DNA from: Fulvia fulva
Taxonomy: Eukaryota > Ascomycota > Dothideomycetes > Mycosphaerellales > Mycosphaerellaceae
Direction of reading: 5' to 3'
Length of the DNA: 64,000 bases
NCBI RefSeq assembly: GCF_020509005.1
Contig: NC_063012.1
Span: 682,001 to 746,000 of the forward strand
Part shown: one piece after another, positions 12,538 through 24,084 of the stretch
Layout of the letters: every line of letters starts with the position of its first letter
Numbering within the stretch: position 1 is the stretch's first letter
Notes under the pieces: generated by a model
Databases searched by the model: none
Told to the model about the DNA's origin: nothing
The model's input: the letters and a program-made list of their open reading frames with translations, nothing else
Position numbers and translations under genes: made by a program

Positions 12538-13542
12538 CTAGGGTATAGTGAAATAGTCTCTATTTGCTATAATATGCCGGGAAGCGCCCGAATCTAGAAT
12601 AAACTCGGTACTTTTAGCGCTTTTATCGCGACTATTATCGCTATTTACGCTTAAAACGGCGGTATTATTTAATTCTTCGCCGCCCAAGTCCTCTATATTA
12701 GAGAATAGTACTTCGAGTTCGCTAACTTCGTTAGAGTTAGCAAATAGCGCGTCGCTATCCTCCTTAGAATCCTTATCCTTTTTCTTAAAAGTCATATTTC
12801 TTAGATTAGGATTCTTTTTAAAACACGTAGATTCGATATGTCCCTTTTTATCGCAATAGAAACATACTTTTTTTGAATCAGCGTGTTTAGGACCTTTATT
12901 TCCCGGCCGTTTAGGCCCGTATCTCTTAGGCTTTTCTTTAGAAGAGTTGCCGACGAATAAAGCGCAATCTTCCTTATCTTTAGCGCTATATCTTCGCGAT
13001 TCGTCTAGTAAATTACTAAACAATTCCTCGAGAGAATAAGCCTCTATATTAGCTCTTAGGCTTTGACTAATAGAGGTAACAAACGACTCGTATTCGTCCG
13101 TGAGATTATTTAAAGTCCACGCTATTATAGCGGTCTTAGGCAACTCGACGCCTTGAGATTTAAGGTCGTCGTATAGACGGCGAATCGTAGTCGTATATTT
13201 TTCTACCGAGTTATTACTCTTAGAGAGCGTAGTATTAAATAGCTCTCTTAAAAGTAAGAACGAGGAATTAAATCCTTTAGGACTATATAAGTCCTCTAAG
13301 GAATTCCACGCTTCTAGGGCCGTATTCTTATTTTGAATTTGTAGAAGAGGCCCGTCCTCGATAGATAACCTAATAACGGCGAGCGCTTTGTTTTTAATTT
13401 CTTTGTCGTCCGTAATAGGTTCCTCTATAGCCTTATTTAGGCCTTCTTTTGTAAGGTACGCTTTTATCCTTAGCGCCCAAAATTTATAATTAGATTGGCC
13501 CCTTAGACGCGTGATATTAAATGTCTTATCGTTTAAAGACAT
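12538..13542 (-). pseudogene. Copia gag and start of protease (open segment)
   Basis: Open for about 335 codons from the ATG at 13540-13542 (MSLNDKTFNITRLRG); the frame is also open 26 codons further upstream. It has the UBN2-type Gag region (YKFWALRIKAYLTKEGLN; WNSLEDLYS; LNNLTDEYESFVTSI), a CCHC zinc knuckle CFYCDKKGHIESTC, and the protease active site LDSGASRHI near the end. It terminates at a TAG where the polyprotein should continue into the protease (FTIP then stop). This is the longest undamaged part of the Copia and shows how light the RIP was here. Confidence 0.85.
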
Positions 13543-13620
13543 CTTGAAAAAAGCGACCTTTAGAAAGTAAAGAGCTTTATTTAAAAATCGCCCTTTCCCT
13601 TTATAGAGAGATAGGCACAA

Positions 13621-14434
13621 TACTTTAGCTACTTTCGTAGGCTCCCGCCCTCAGATTTCGCTATTTTTGTCCTAGCGTATTAGTATACGGATTGCTAGTA
13701 GGTTCCTCGTAAGGATTTTATACTACTAGTAACGCTAAAATTCCTAATTACTTAGGATAGCGCTCCGAAAGGACTTTGTAACGCCACAGGCTCTCTATAG
13801 TTAGATTCGTCGTATATTCCCGATCTAGAAACAGGTTGGTTTGAATTTTGAGGTCGTAGGGTTGTCGAGTTATCGAATTTACGAAGTTGTAATAATTATA
13901 GTAAGTCGTAATCCTCGTAGCTTCGAAATGCGGGGTACTTCTATAAACGGAAGGTTTGCCGAGACTAGCGCTGATTTTTCGCTGGGATGTTAGGATATCC
14001 GGGGTGTTTCCTTTTTTAGTATAGCCCGCTTATTTATAACGCGGGGAATCCCTGTCCGTGTTGGACCTTCTAGTAGATTCGCGCGATTTTTGCCGTTTCT
14101 CGGATATATCCTCGGGTTTCTTCGGTCGCTACGCCGCTTGTTGTATATATAGGGCGTAGTTATCGTTCCTAATCGGTAGGGGCGACTAGGTTCCGTAGGC
14201 TAAGAGCTGATCCGGGCTTATAACCTATCAAAAGGTGTTCGTAGCGGAAGCTAGCCTTAGGATATTCGTAGATAGTCGTAATAAGTCGAGTATAATAGTC
14301 GAGGTTATAGTAGTTAAGAGTAGTAGACTTGCTTTGTTACTTGTCCTATCTAGAGGGCTTATTCTACTCTTATTTATATTCGATTATAGACTCCTAGAAC
14401 CTTCTATACTACGTAATCTATTACGTAGTAAATT
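13621..14434. other. Copia leader region, no gene seen
   Basis: About 0.8 kb between the Copia gag start and its 5' LTR. It is AT-leaning and moderately depleted of CpA/TpG. The distal 200 bp (14232-14431) recur in inverted orientation at 20252-20455. I see no reading frame with family resemblance. Confidence 0.5.
14232..14431. repeat. left arm of a ~200-bp inverted repeat
   Basis: The segment from GTGTTCGTAGCGGAAGCTAG to the near-palindrome CTACGTAATCTATTACGTAG matches the reverse complement of 20252-20455. Matching continues a few bases past 14431 into the Copia LTR edge (TTTATAATAA). It could be a shared Copia leader or an unrelated repeat. Confidence 0.6.
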
Positions 14435-14731
14435 TATAATAAGAAGCGAATTTGGAAGAAGTTATATCTTATAGATTCTATTAAATTCTATAGCTTGTCT
14501 TCTAGACTACCTAGAGCGTTCTAGATTTTAATATAATTAGAACATAGTTAGTTCTAAAGTTATTATAAGCCGGTAGTCCGGCGCTAGCCTATTACGGCCT
14601 AGACAAGTATTTCCGTACGATCCTAGCGATACTAGGAGCTTACGGGTTATTAGAATCTATCGGATTTGATATTCTACCGCTTTATAATAGTATATCTCGC
14701 TAAGTAGCTATATAAAGCTTATAAACTAATA
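14435..14731 (-). repeat. Copia 5' LTR
   Basis: A 297-bp partner of 8377-8674. The two differ by a modest number of mostly transition changes. Confidence 0.7.
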
Positions 14732-14739
14732 TTCAAAGC

Positions 14740-16085
14740 GCCGAAACTTCTTAGGCTACTTTAGATAGAGCCTACGTTTCTTATAAACTGCCTTAGTAAC
14801 TAACTCTAGGAGCCCCTAAAGTAGAAGACGGCTACGGGAGCTATTATCGAGGTCTTCGGGATAAATTAGGTTACTAGAGGCTACGAAGAGACGGATAAAC
14901 TCCTTTATATCCTATTCCCTAGGGCTTTTCCCTTACTTGGCCCGGACTATCTCTTCTAGATATTCTCGACTTCCTAATATCGAATAGGTATCGAATCTCG
15001 AAAATTTAGCTAAGAAGAACCTCCTAAAGGTACTCCGCCTTACTTACTATCCCTCTAACCTTATTACTAAACGTCGGATAGTAGTCTCGTAGTTACGCTC
15101 GAAACGACCCTAGAAGTTGTCTTTCTTAATTAATAGGCTTAGTAGATACTAGTCTATAAGATTATTAAACCTCTCCTAGAATTTAGTAGCGTTCCTACTA
15201 GTAAAGAGGGGGTTTTCCGGACTCCCTAGAGTAGGGAAGCGAGGTCCTACATTTTCTATAGTAATAGTAAGACGGCTAAATAAGGCTGCTATCGCATCTG
15301 GACTATAGGGTATTCCTAACGTTATAGTACCCTTATTTAAGTCATCCTCTTCTTAGTCATTTCGTCGTACTCTTTCCTTACCCTTATTAGAGCCTAAAGC
15401 CTCCGGGGTGTTGTCTTTATCGCTATCCGAGTCTTCTATTCCTTCTAGGATTATGGCCTCCCTATAAGGCCTATAGGCCTTCGTTAGACTTTCTAGTAAC
15501 TCTTAGCTAGCTCTAATACTAGTAAACGACTCGAACCTAGATAAAAATATAACTAAAACTTATAACCTTGTTCGTAACCGTAACCTTACTCGTAATGTTA
15601 TACTTACTTTACTTAATACTAAGAACCTTGACCTTAGGTGCCTTAATACCTTAAGATTTAGACTTCGAGTCGACCTTAACCTTAATTTTGCTAAAATGTA
15701 CTAATAATACTACCGGGTATATACTTAAAACCCCCCCCTTTATTAACTACTAAAGTATGAACGACTAACTACCCTAGTAAGTAAGGGCGCGTCTAGTAAC
15801 CTTAAGATAGCTTACGCGTAGGTGTTTATACTTACCGGTCTACGGGCTATAAAGTATATATAGCGATCTTAAAAAAAAGATAATAAATCTAAAAAATTTA
15901 GATTTCCGTATCTTCGCCTTATAGAGAGATTCCTTATAAATCCTTTTTTCCTACTAAGGTCGCCTCCTAACTATATATATCTTAGTAGTACCCCTATATA
16001 CCCCTACTACGTAATTAACCGTTAAAGGTTAACGAGATTCGACGCGCAAATTTTAGGGTCTAAAGGGGCCCTTAGCTCGTTAATA
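14740..16085 (-). mobile_element. Gypsy 5' end: LTR plus gag relic (RIPed)
   Basis: The 328-bp LTR at 15758-16085 is the inverted homologue of 6690-7018. Downstream on the minus strand (15757 to about 14740) conceptual translation gives a Gag-like segment with a block FTSRNATKF.ERFNNL, typical of fungal Gypsy Gag N-termini, among many stops. The element is cut off by the Copia LTR at 14731. It is the same family as the relic at 1-7018 but in opposite orientation. Confidence 0.65.
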
Positions 16086-18263
16086 CTAGCCCTCGTAGAT
16101 CTTATACTTCTCTTCTAGTAGCCTAGAGTTCTCCTTAGTCGAGGAAGACTACGCTAGGATGTTCGTATCGTCTACGAAGCCGCTCGTAGCGGTATTCTAG
16201 GATTCTAGGGCTAGGAGTAGCGTCGCTATAAAGAAGAGGAATAGGATAGGTACTAGCGTTAAGCCTTACGGGATTCTAGTATAGACTACTTAAAATAGGC
16301 TTTTATACTAACTAACTAGGATCGACGTACTACGGTTTTAGAGGTAGGACCGTACGAAGTTAATAAGCTACTTAGAGAGTCCTTTAGACCTTAGGATATA
16401 GAGTAGCCGCGGGTATAATACGTAGTCGAAGGCTCCGAATATATCTAGACTAAGTAAGGATACTACCTTGTCCCTATTCCTATACTAGATAGCCTTTGCC
16501 TAAGAGGTAATAAGTTCTATCGCGGATAGCGTTGATCGCTATAGGCGCGTACCTATCTAGGTATCCGGGAGTAGGGAGTATTCCTATACCGCCTCGGAGA
16601 GTCTCGTTATAACTAGCTTCTTAAGCGCCTTCCTAAGAGTATTAAGGAGCGTAATTAGGCGGTACGACTTTACCTACGTATAGTCTTCCTTTTACGGCTT
16701 ACGTATAACTACTATCGTTAATTATTTAAATACTATCGGGTAGTATCCGGTCTATAGGCAGGCGTTAAAGTTCGCTATAACTACTAGGGCTAGGCAATCT
16801 CTATACTTCTTAAGTAGCTCGTTTAGGATCCTATCCGGCCCCGGGGCTTTCTTCGCCGGTAACTTCCTAAGTATAGCGGTAACTTCTCCCTCGGACACCT
16901 CCTATTAGACCGTAATACTAGGGGCTAGAGGAGTAGAGCTATTTATATCGCTTAGATTAGCCTCGACTAGGGGCGGGAAGAACTTACTAGCTAGTAGACG
17001 CGCCTTAGCCTCGGGGTCGCTAACCGGGCTACTAGGCGATTATAGCGCTAGGATAGAGAAGGAGAGGCCCTATATAGGGTCCTATCGGGCCTATTTTGCT
17101 AGCTTCTATATTCTCGCTAGCTTACCGGCGATTTCTTCTACTATAGCTCTCTAGCCGACTACTTTCTCCCTCCGTATTATAGCTTTCTTCTATTAGTATA
17201 CCTCCCTATATACGTTCTAGGCCTCCTCGCTATAGCTACTCGTCTCTACCCGGCGGGCTCTCCTTACTTCTCTTACTACCGTAGTATACTTTAGCGTCTA
17301 GTATAGTTTAGACTATATTGTTAATTAGGTAAGCGGAACGTAAAGTAAGGTCGCTTTTCTTATTTCGTCTATTAACCCTTAGATTACCTCGACTATCTCG
17401 TCTTTACTATTATATTACTACTACGCGATCTAGACTAGCCTCTCGGAGTTATCGAGGTACGCCTAGATATTAGCTAGTAGGCCTTTCCCTAGTTTAGCTT
17501 AGGGGTTCTCGCTAGTATACGTGATATCTATATCGTAATAGAGGTCCTAACTAGTATATAGTCTAACGACGCCTCGAGTTTATGTTCGATCCTATAGTAG
17601 GTTACTATATAGTAGTAGCTATCTAAGATCTAGGAGAGGTCGATCGTACCTTAGAGTCCCCCTCTCTTCTAGGTACCTAGGTCCCTTAGGGTATTAAGGG
17701 CAATTACGTTACTCGCTATTAAGTCGAGTACTTTGTCGGCTATAGGGTACGGCTATATAAGGCTTTCCTAGGAAGGGTAGTATATATTAAAGTCTCCTAC
17801 TACGATATAGTACCCTTATCTCTTAAGCGTACTATCTAGGTGTCTATAGGCCCTAAGGTCGCGGCTAGACCTCGAGGCTAGCGGGTATATATATAAGTTA
17901 TATATCTTAGTACTACCTACGTAGAGGGAGGTAATATCGCCCCCGCCTTCTTTATCTACGTAGTATACTACCTCCTAGTCGGATTCTAGTATATCCTTAC
18001 TAATATAGAAGTATGTACGGGGTCTACCGTCGCCTCGTAGGTATGTCGTATAGCCTAGTAACTTATAGGTCGTTAGTCTCTTATAGTACGGGTTAATCTA
18101 TAGCTCCTAGATTACTAGGACGTAGTAGACTTACGGGTCCGCCTCGTATAGGAAATAGTTCTAGACTATATCCTTACTATAGTTAACGTTATACTAGATA
18201 ATACTAAGCGTATCGAGGCTAGTTATCGTTATCGACAATTATTTCCTCTATAATATCCTATAT
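16086..18263 (-). mobile_element. Tad-like LINE ORF2 (endonuclease and RT) relic
   Basis: Minus-strand translation through stops gives the endonuclease start near 18230 (ITSLDTLSIIQYNVN; AIQEL-type block) and RT up to FVDDINILA-type sequence near 16150-16200 (the xADD active site of LINE RTs). The same sequence recurs in the same orientation at about 62610-64000 with high identity. The 3' half is missing: a Gypsy LTR abuts at 16085. CpA/TpG are almost absent. Confidence 0.8.
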
Positions 18264-18793
18264 TCTACTATTATAGTCTCCCTATAGAGTGTATAGAAGG
18301 TAGGGACAGAAGAGCCTTAGAGTGCTTAGAAGTCGTTAAGAAGTGAAAGTCTAGCTTAGTACGTAAGCGCTAAGAATTATATACCCCGTAATATTTACTA
18401 CGGGACCTAGCCCTCTAAATTTACTACTCTACTAAACCTTAATAGATTCACTTCGGCTCGTAACTATATAACTTACGGTACTCCCGCGAGTACCCGCGAC
18501 TACGCTAGACCCTAGAAGAAGCTCGTAGAAGACTCGGAACGTAGGGTAGGTTAGAATAAGGTTCTAAGCAAAGCTACTAAGCGCGGCTTCGTACGGGTTA
18601 GCCTTATTAATACGGGGACACGCACTCGCGAGGGTCGCGTATAAATATCTAGCCTTCCCTAGGCCTCTCTTACTTTCTTCGTCTTTCGTTTTATATAGCA
18701 ATTATACTATACCCTTTTATATCTATACTTCGTACCTATATTCTCGCTTTTACCCTTATATCTTATAGGCTAGGCTCTTGCCCTAATATCTAC
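18264..18793 (+). mobile_element. solo LTR of the chromovirus, TSD TCTAC
   Basis: 18269-18788 is a 520-bp RIPed LTR of the family found complete at 25623-31913 and 44257-50470. It starts TATTATAGTCTCC (intact family TGTCATGGTCTCC) and ends CCCTAATA. It is flanked on both sides by TCTAC (18264-18268 and 18789-18793), a 5-bp target duplication. It sits between LINE ORF1 and ORF2 and is the product of LTR-LTR recombination. Confidence 0.92.
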
Positions 18794-20130
18794 TACCTTA
18801 TATATCCTAGTCTACGCCTATCGGCTAAATACTAAAGGGGAGCCGGGCCTAGTCAGATTCCCTCGCTATAGCTAGTAGAGTACGTAGCCTCCCGTATATC
18901 CTAGGTTACGTATCCTTTATTTTATTCTCGGCCCTAGGGCGCTTATACCCGACCGCCGCTAGCTATTTCCGGTATAGGCTAGCCTTACGGTCGCCGTAGA
19001 ATCTTAGGGCGACGGTTCTGTTTATAATTGCCTTGTTTTTCGCTAGTTTCCGCTATAGGCATTCCGCGCTATACGATAGGTAGTACCCCGGATAGTTCGC
19101 GTACCGTCTTATACCCGATATATAGTCCCTAGATATATAGTCTCCTATATAGTTCGAGTAGGCCTACTTGTTTATATACGTATAGGTTTGGTGTCTATAC
19201 TATTAGTATTTAAAGTATTAGAGGACACGAAAGGATAAGGAGTACTTTCCTACTATCTTAAGGCTATATTAATAGATTAGGCCTTATTCTATCGCTAGAT
19301 CCGCCGCTTTCGCGTCTTATAGCTATATAATTAGCGCCGAGGCCTTCCTACCTTCTAGCTATTTCCTATAGAGCCAAGTCGCCTTCTAGATTAGAGAGTT
19401 AAGAGTGACCGGGTTGTCCTCTTAGAGAGTACGTAGGTAACCTTAGTTAGTTAGGTCGAACTCCTTAGGTATATCGTAGACTAGGATCGTAAATTACTTC
19501 GTAAAGACCTTCGCTAATACCGTAACCTTAGATACCTACTATAGCTATACTTCTAGGTACCTCCTAGTAGTAGTAGAGCTAGTATAGATCTATAGAGTAC
19601 CGTTAGACTATTAGTTCACTACGACTACCCCTAGTTAATTTATTCGTTAGGCGAGCTCCTTATTCGATAGCTTCGTAACTTCGGCCTAGTCTTCCTTTAC
19701 TATAATACGGATCGTAACTATATCGTACGTTAGGCGGGGGCCTAGTGTCGATACCGCGACCAATACCTAGCTATAGGAGTATTAATTCCGGGTGGCCTTA
19801 CTAATCGCCTAAGACGTCGTCCTTATTTCTTATTACCCTCGGTAATACGATAGTATAAGCGCCGTACGTAGCTAAGTGATCATTACCTATAGAGACCGGT
19901 ATAGGAGCTAATCGTTAGTTTCTATACTTTTTACGTCCTCTATAAGTTGCTACTAGTTGTCTTAGGAGAGCTTCGCCTATAGAGCCGTAGGCGCCGGTAG
20001 TACCGTAGCCTAGGCTACTATTACCTAGGAGTTACCTTATATAGCTAGGCACCTCCGCGGCGTTTAGAGCTAAAGAAATAGGGTAAAGAGAACTTTAAGC
20101 TATCTAAATTAAATAAGGTAGAACTCCCTT
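18794..20130 (-). mobile_element. Tad-like LINE ORF1 relic
   Basis: Continuation of the 16086-18263 LINE on the 5' side of the solo LTR. Minus-strand translation gives a Gag-like ORF1 with degraded CCHC knuckles around 18950-19220 (Cys codons changed to Tyr). There are many stops and no surviving ORF. The 5' edge is approximate. Confidence 0.6.
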
Positions 20131-20251
20131 AATTCTAGGGGCAGTGGCCTACTTTATAGATCGTTAGAATAGCCTTAATAAGAGCTTTCGAATATGTCGT
20201 ATTTAGCGATATAAGGCGAAAATCGGTCCTTAATACCTTTTATTATAAATA

Positions 20252-20455
20252 TACTACGTAATAGATTACGTAGTATAGAAGGTTCTAGGAGTCTATAATC
20301 GAATATAAATAAGAGTAGAATTAGCCCTCTAGATACGATAAGTAAGCAAAGCAAGTCTACTACTCTTAACTACTATAACCTCGACTATTATACTCGACTC
20401 ATTACGACTATCTACGAATATCCTAAGGCTAGCTTCCGCTATAAACACCTATTTA
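20252..20455. repeat. right arm of the ~200-bp inverted repeat
   Basis: Reverse complement of 14232-14431, including the near-palindrome CTACGTAATAGATTACGTAG at about 20253-20275. Both arms are RIPed. Confidence 0.6.
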
Positions 20456-21588
20456 TAGTACGTAGTTAGTATAGCTAACTACGGATTACTAGTTTAGACA
20501 AATAGTAAGAACTCGAAAGGGAAAACGAAACTACTATAAGGACTATAGAACGCCGTAACCAAGAAATTCTCGAATTGTTTAAAACGGCCCCTACGTAAGC
20601 CTATAAAGTCGAAAGCGCTTTACTTCCCCCGGAACTACGCCTAGAAAAATTAGCGCTCCTTTACGCCGTACGAATAAGGAGCCTTCGAAGAAACTACCCG
20701 GTCTTACTTAAACTATAGCGACTAACCGGAAGAAAATAGGAAACCCTCCTCGAAAAATCGATTAGCGCGCTAGTTACGTACGTCGACAAAGATAAGATAG
20801 AAAAAAAAGAATACCTTCTACGACCGTAGGATAACACCCCGTTTAACTAAACCCTCTCGGAATATAAAGCCGAGGGAATTCGAAAGAGTAAGAAAGAAAT
20901 CGAAAAAACAATCGAATAATATACGGAAAAAAAATTGTACGAAGCTACGAAGCGATAAAAGCCCTTAATATATACTACTACATTCGAGATACGAACGGCT
21001 CTATCGCTACTAAATAAGATCGGTAAGATAGAGGCGAAAAGAGTAATAATAAGTACCTTCTTCTAACTAAAAATTAGACACGGCTATATCTAGAGTTACT
21101 TATATAGAATCGGCCCTATAGAGACCGACCTATACCGCTACGTATAAAGAGAGACTCTAGAACACCTATTGCTTAACTATAAGATATATAAAAAACAAAG
21201 GCAGGACCTATAAAAAAATCTTAGACTAAATAACCTAACTTTCTAGCTACTACTATATACGGAAGTAGAACGTATATAGCTCGCGAAATATATAGAACAC
21301 TTATAAGACCTTACGCTATAACCTAAACGGCCGTCTAATATTGCTCTCGAAAAGGAGAAGGCGAACTAGAGACATAGACTCTAGACTAGAAGCCTAGCTA
21401 GCGAGTATTAAGCAACTTATAAGGGAAACCTACGCCTACTAAAAATAGACATAAAGTACACTACTACTAAGCTAGTAACAGTATAGCTAGTAATAATAGC
21501 TAAACTAGTAATAACTATAGTAACCGCGACTATAAATATAGAGTAAGCCACCCCTCCGGGTTAACTAAACCTCTATATAGAAGGACCT
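20456..21588 (+). mobile_element. LINE ORF2 C-terminal relic (host of nested LINE)
   Basis: Plus-strand translation through TAG/TAA stops gives a segment ending in the zinc-finger-like C-terminus that follows RNase H in Tad-type LINEs (RHGYIQSYLYRIGPIETDLY; then ETLEHLLLNYKIYKKQRQDL, where Cys codons have become Tyr). It is interrupted at 21588 by a younger LINE; 21573-21588 is one arm of its 16-bp target duplication. Confidence 0.7.
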
Positions 21589-24068
21589 TAGAATCCTAAG
21601 AAGATACGGAAACTAGTAAAGTAGGCAAGACAACCTATATAGGATAGAAACATACTGCCCCAGTTTCTAAATATTAAAGACTAGGAAGGAGTAACCTAAC
21701 ATACTCTCCTAGGAAAGGCATAGGCATTAGGGAAACATTTCTTTAGTATATAGGTAGAAGCTAACCTATAGGATCTAGAGGGTAGTATATAACTAACACT
21801 ACTAGAGCAATCCTATATAGTAGGAGAGGGAGAGATTAAGAGCATTATTAAGAGACTCTTAGGAAATAAGGCCCTAGGACTAGATAGGATTCTAAACTTG
21901 TTTATTAAGACATATAAGGACTAGATCTCCCCTATACTATCAAATATCTTTTCACAGTATATAGCCTAAGGACACTGCCCTAAACACTTTAAGGAGTCAC
22001 TGACTATAGTCTTAAGAAAACTATAGAAAGAGGACTATAGAAAGCTAAAGGCATACAGACCTATTGCCTTGCTTAATACACTAGGTAAACTCCTAGAAAA
22101 GATCATAGCAAAAAGGCTAATAAACCTAGCTAAAGAACATAGAATCCTTCCTAAAGAACAGATAGGAGGTAGGAAACAAAGATCAATACTAACAGCTATA
22201 GAACTTATTACAGAGCAGATCAAGACCCTATAGCACTTTAGGAACAACAAAGCAGCCACACTCCTCTTACTAGACATATCAGGAGCCTTTGATAATGTCT
22301 TATACTAGAGGCTGATCTATATCCTAAAACAGAAGGCTATCCCTAACTAGACAGTCCAGTTCATCTAGTCCTTCCTTAGAGGCAGAACCACAAGACTAAG
22401 ACTAGGCAGATACAAATCTAATAGTATGCCTATAGAGACAGGGATCCTATAGGGATCAATAATGTCTCTAATCCTGTTTCTCCTCTTTATAGCAGACCTG
22501 CTAGCAAAGCTAAACTCTAGAAACATATTAGCCTTAGGGTTTATAGATAACACAAACATCCTAGCCTAGTCAGATAGCACAGAAGAGAACTGCAGAATCT
22601 TGTAGAAGAAACACAAGGAATGTAAGGAATGGGCTAGGAAATATAGAGCTAGATTTGCCCTAGAGAAGTATTAACTCATCTACTTCAGTAGAGCTAGAAA
22701 CAGACACAATATACAAGCCCTAATCACTATTTAGGCACACATAACAGAACCCTTAAGTGAATTAAGGGTGCTAGGAATATAGCTGGATCTAAAGCTTAGC
22801 TAGGGACTATAGGTCAAGAAAGCATATACAAGAGTAGATAACAATAGGCAATCAATTGACAGGCTTATAGCCTCTATATAGGGAGCCACATTTACGAAAG
22901 TAAAGGTTATGTACAAGACTATTATGAAGCTAGCTATGCTATATAGAGCCCAGATCTAGTCAGCCTAAGACAAGATCCTAAAGAGAATTGTAGATCCTAT
23001 TAGTAGAGCCTAAGCCTCCTGTCTAAAAAAGGTGCTTAGAGTATATAAGTCAACTCTAACAAGGGTGGTCGAAATGGAGTCTAGCTCCCTACTAGCTAAG
23101 CTCTACCTTCAAGGGTTAAGATACTAGTATATAGGAAAGACGTCTACATACCTAGCCTAGCTAGTAATCTAGAAGGTAGTCAACAAAATCAGGAGCTAGT
23201 ACATAAGAAGGCACAGACAAGTAAGACCTAATCCAGCCCTATAGAAGTAGCAGGACCTACAGAAGTTTAAAGAACTAACAGAAGAGCTACACCTAGCCTA
23301 GTAGGAACAGGACAGAAGGGCTTAAGGGAGAGGATTAGTAGCTAGCTAAGGGAAGAAGCAATAGTCTCTAGCTGAAAGGATAGCAGGACTCCTCTAGAAG
23401 ACTAAATGGACAAGAACCCTATAGAGGCTAGGAACCCTAAAGGCACTCTAATAGTTTAGTAGCTATAACTACCTACTGTACTCAGACCTAACTAGGTCAG
23501 AAGTAAGCATAGCAATACAAATCCGCTCTGAACATATCGGAGTTAGGGCATACCTACATTAGAGAAAAGTCCTAGGTATCGAAGACAAGAGTTGCCTATA
23601 CGGCTACCTGTCCCAGAATGTCGAATATAGACTTCTAGTTTGCAAAGAATAGAGTATAGGGAGAGGTGAATGGAGGGCAAGGGCAAGGATCAGAAACTTC
23701 TAAGCTATAATTAGCAATAAGGGAGACCTCTAGAGAATTATAAGGTAGATTAACTACTAAGGATTTTTAGAGCAGTTCTCTCTTACTAGGGAAACAGAGA
23801 GATAGATTGAGGAGAGAAAGAAGGAGGAGGAGAGCAGGAAGAGGGGGACAACTCTAGGGTTATAGACAAGGTAGTCAGAGGCTAACCACTATAACACTAG
23901 TGCACCCTAATAGAAGGAAAACTAAGAACTTATAGCAAGGAAGCTATTAGAGAAGGAGAGGAGGTTTTTACCTAGGAACAGGTTTCCTACCTTATATAGT
24001 AATATATATAGACATAAACCCGTATAGGCCGGAGGGCACTATAACGGGTAAATGAATCATCTATCTAT
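21589..24068 (+). mobile_element. nested 5'-truncated LINE with 16-bp TSD, partly RIPed
   Basis: Flanked by the 16-bp direct repeat CTATATAGAAGGACCT (21573-21588; 24069-24084) and ending in AATGAATC plus a CTAT-repeat tail. Translation gives a Tad-like RT from about 21840 (KALGLDRI; YRPIALLNTLGKLLEKIIAK near 22055; LLLLDISGAFDNVLY near 22265; GIL.GSIMSLILFLLF near 22440; GFIDNTNILA near 22535, where the family has DD) and then an RNase H region. The stops are mostly TAG, consistent with altered Gln/Trp codons, but many CpA and TpG remain. It is therefore younger, or was less exposed to RIP, than the sequence around it. Confidence 0.88.
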
Positions 24069-24084
24069 CTATATAGAAGGACCT

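Larger units (their letters stand above)
8377..14731 (-). mobile_element. Ty1/Copia retrotransposon, lightly RIPed, with two LTRs
   Basis: About 300-bp direct repeats at 8377-8674 and 14435-14731 flank a minus-strand Copia coding region (9190-13542). The order Gag-zinc knuckle-protease-integrase-RT-RNase H is readable through only a handful of stops, all at expected Trp or Gln positions (for example WDLVNLP with TGA, and the Gln of a LFQAEVGSLIYL block as TAA). I found no matching 5-bp target duplication, so the outer edges may have been remodelled. This element keeps many CpA/TpG sites, unlike its neighbours, so it has seen less RIP. Confidence 0.75.

Noticed and set aside
21840..23400. Idea that TAG encodes Gln (alternative code) because LINE frames are interrupted mainly by TAG
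   Set aside because: The stops also replace Trp, intact genes in the islands end in normal stops, and matched copies show plain CpA/TpG to TpA mutation, so RIP explains it.
24040..24084. CTAT-repeat tract as a microsatellite or CRISPR-like repeat
   Set aside because: It is the 3' tail of a LINE, bounded by a target duplication; similar tails occur at 8360, 9820 and 61260.
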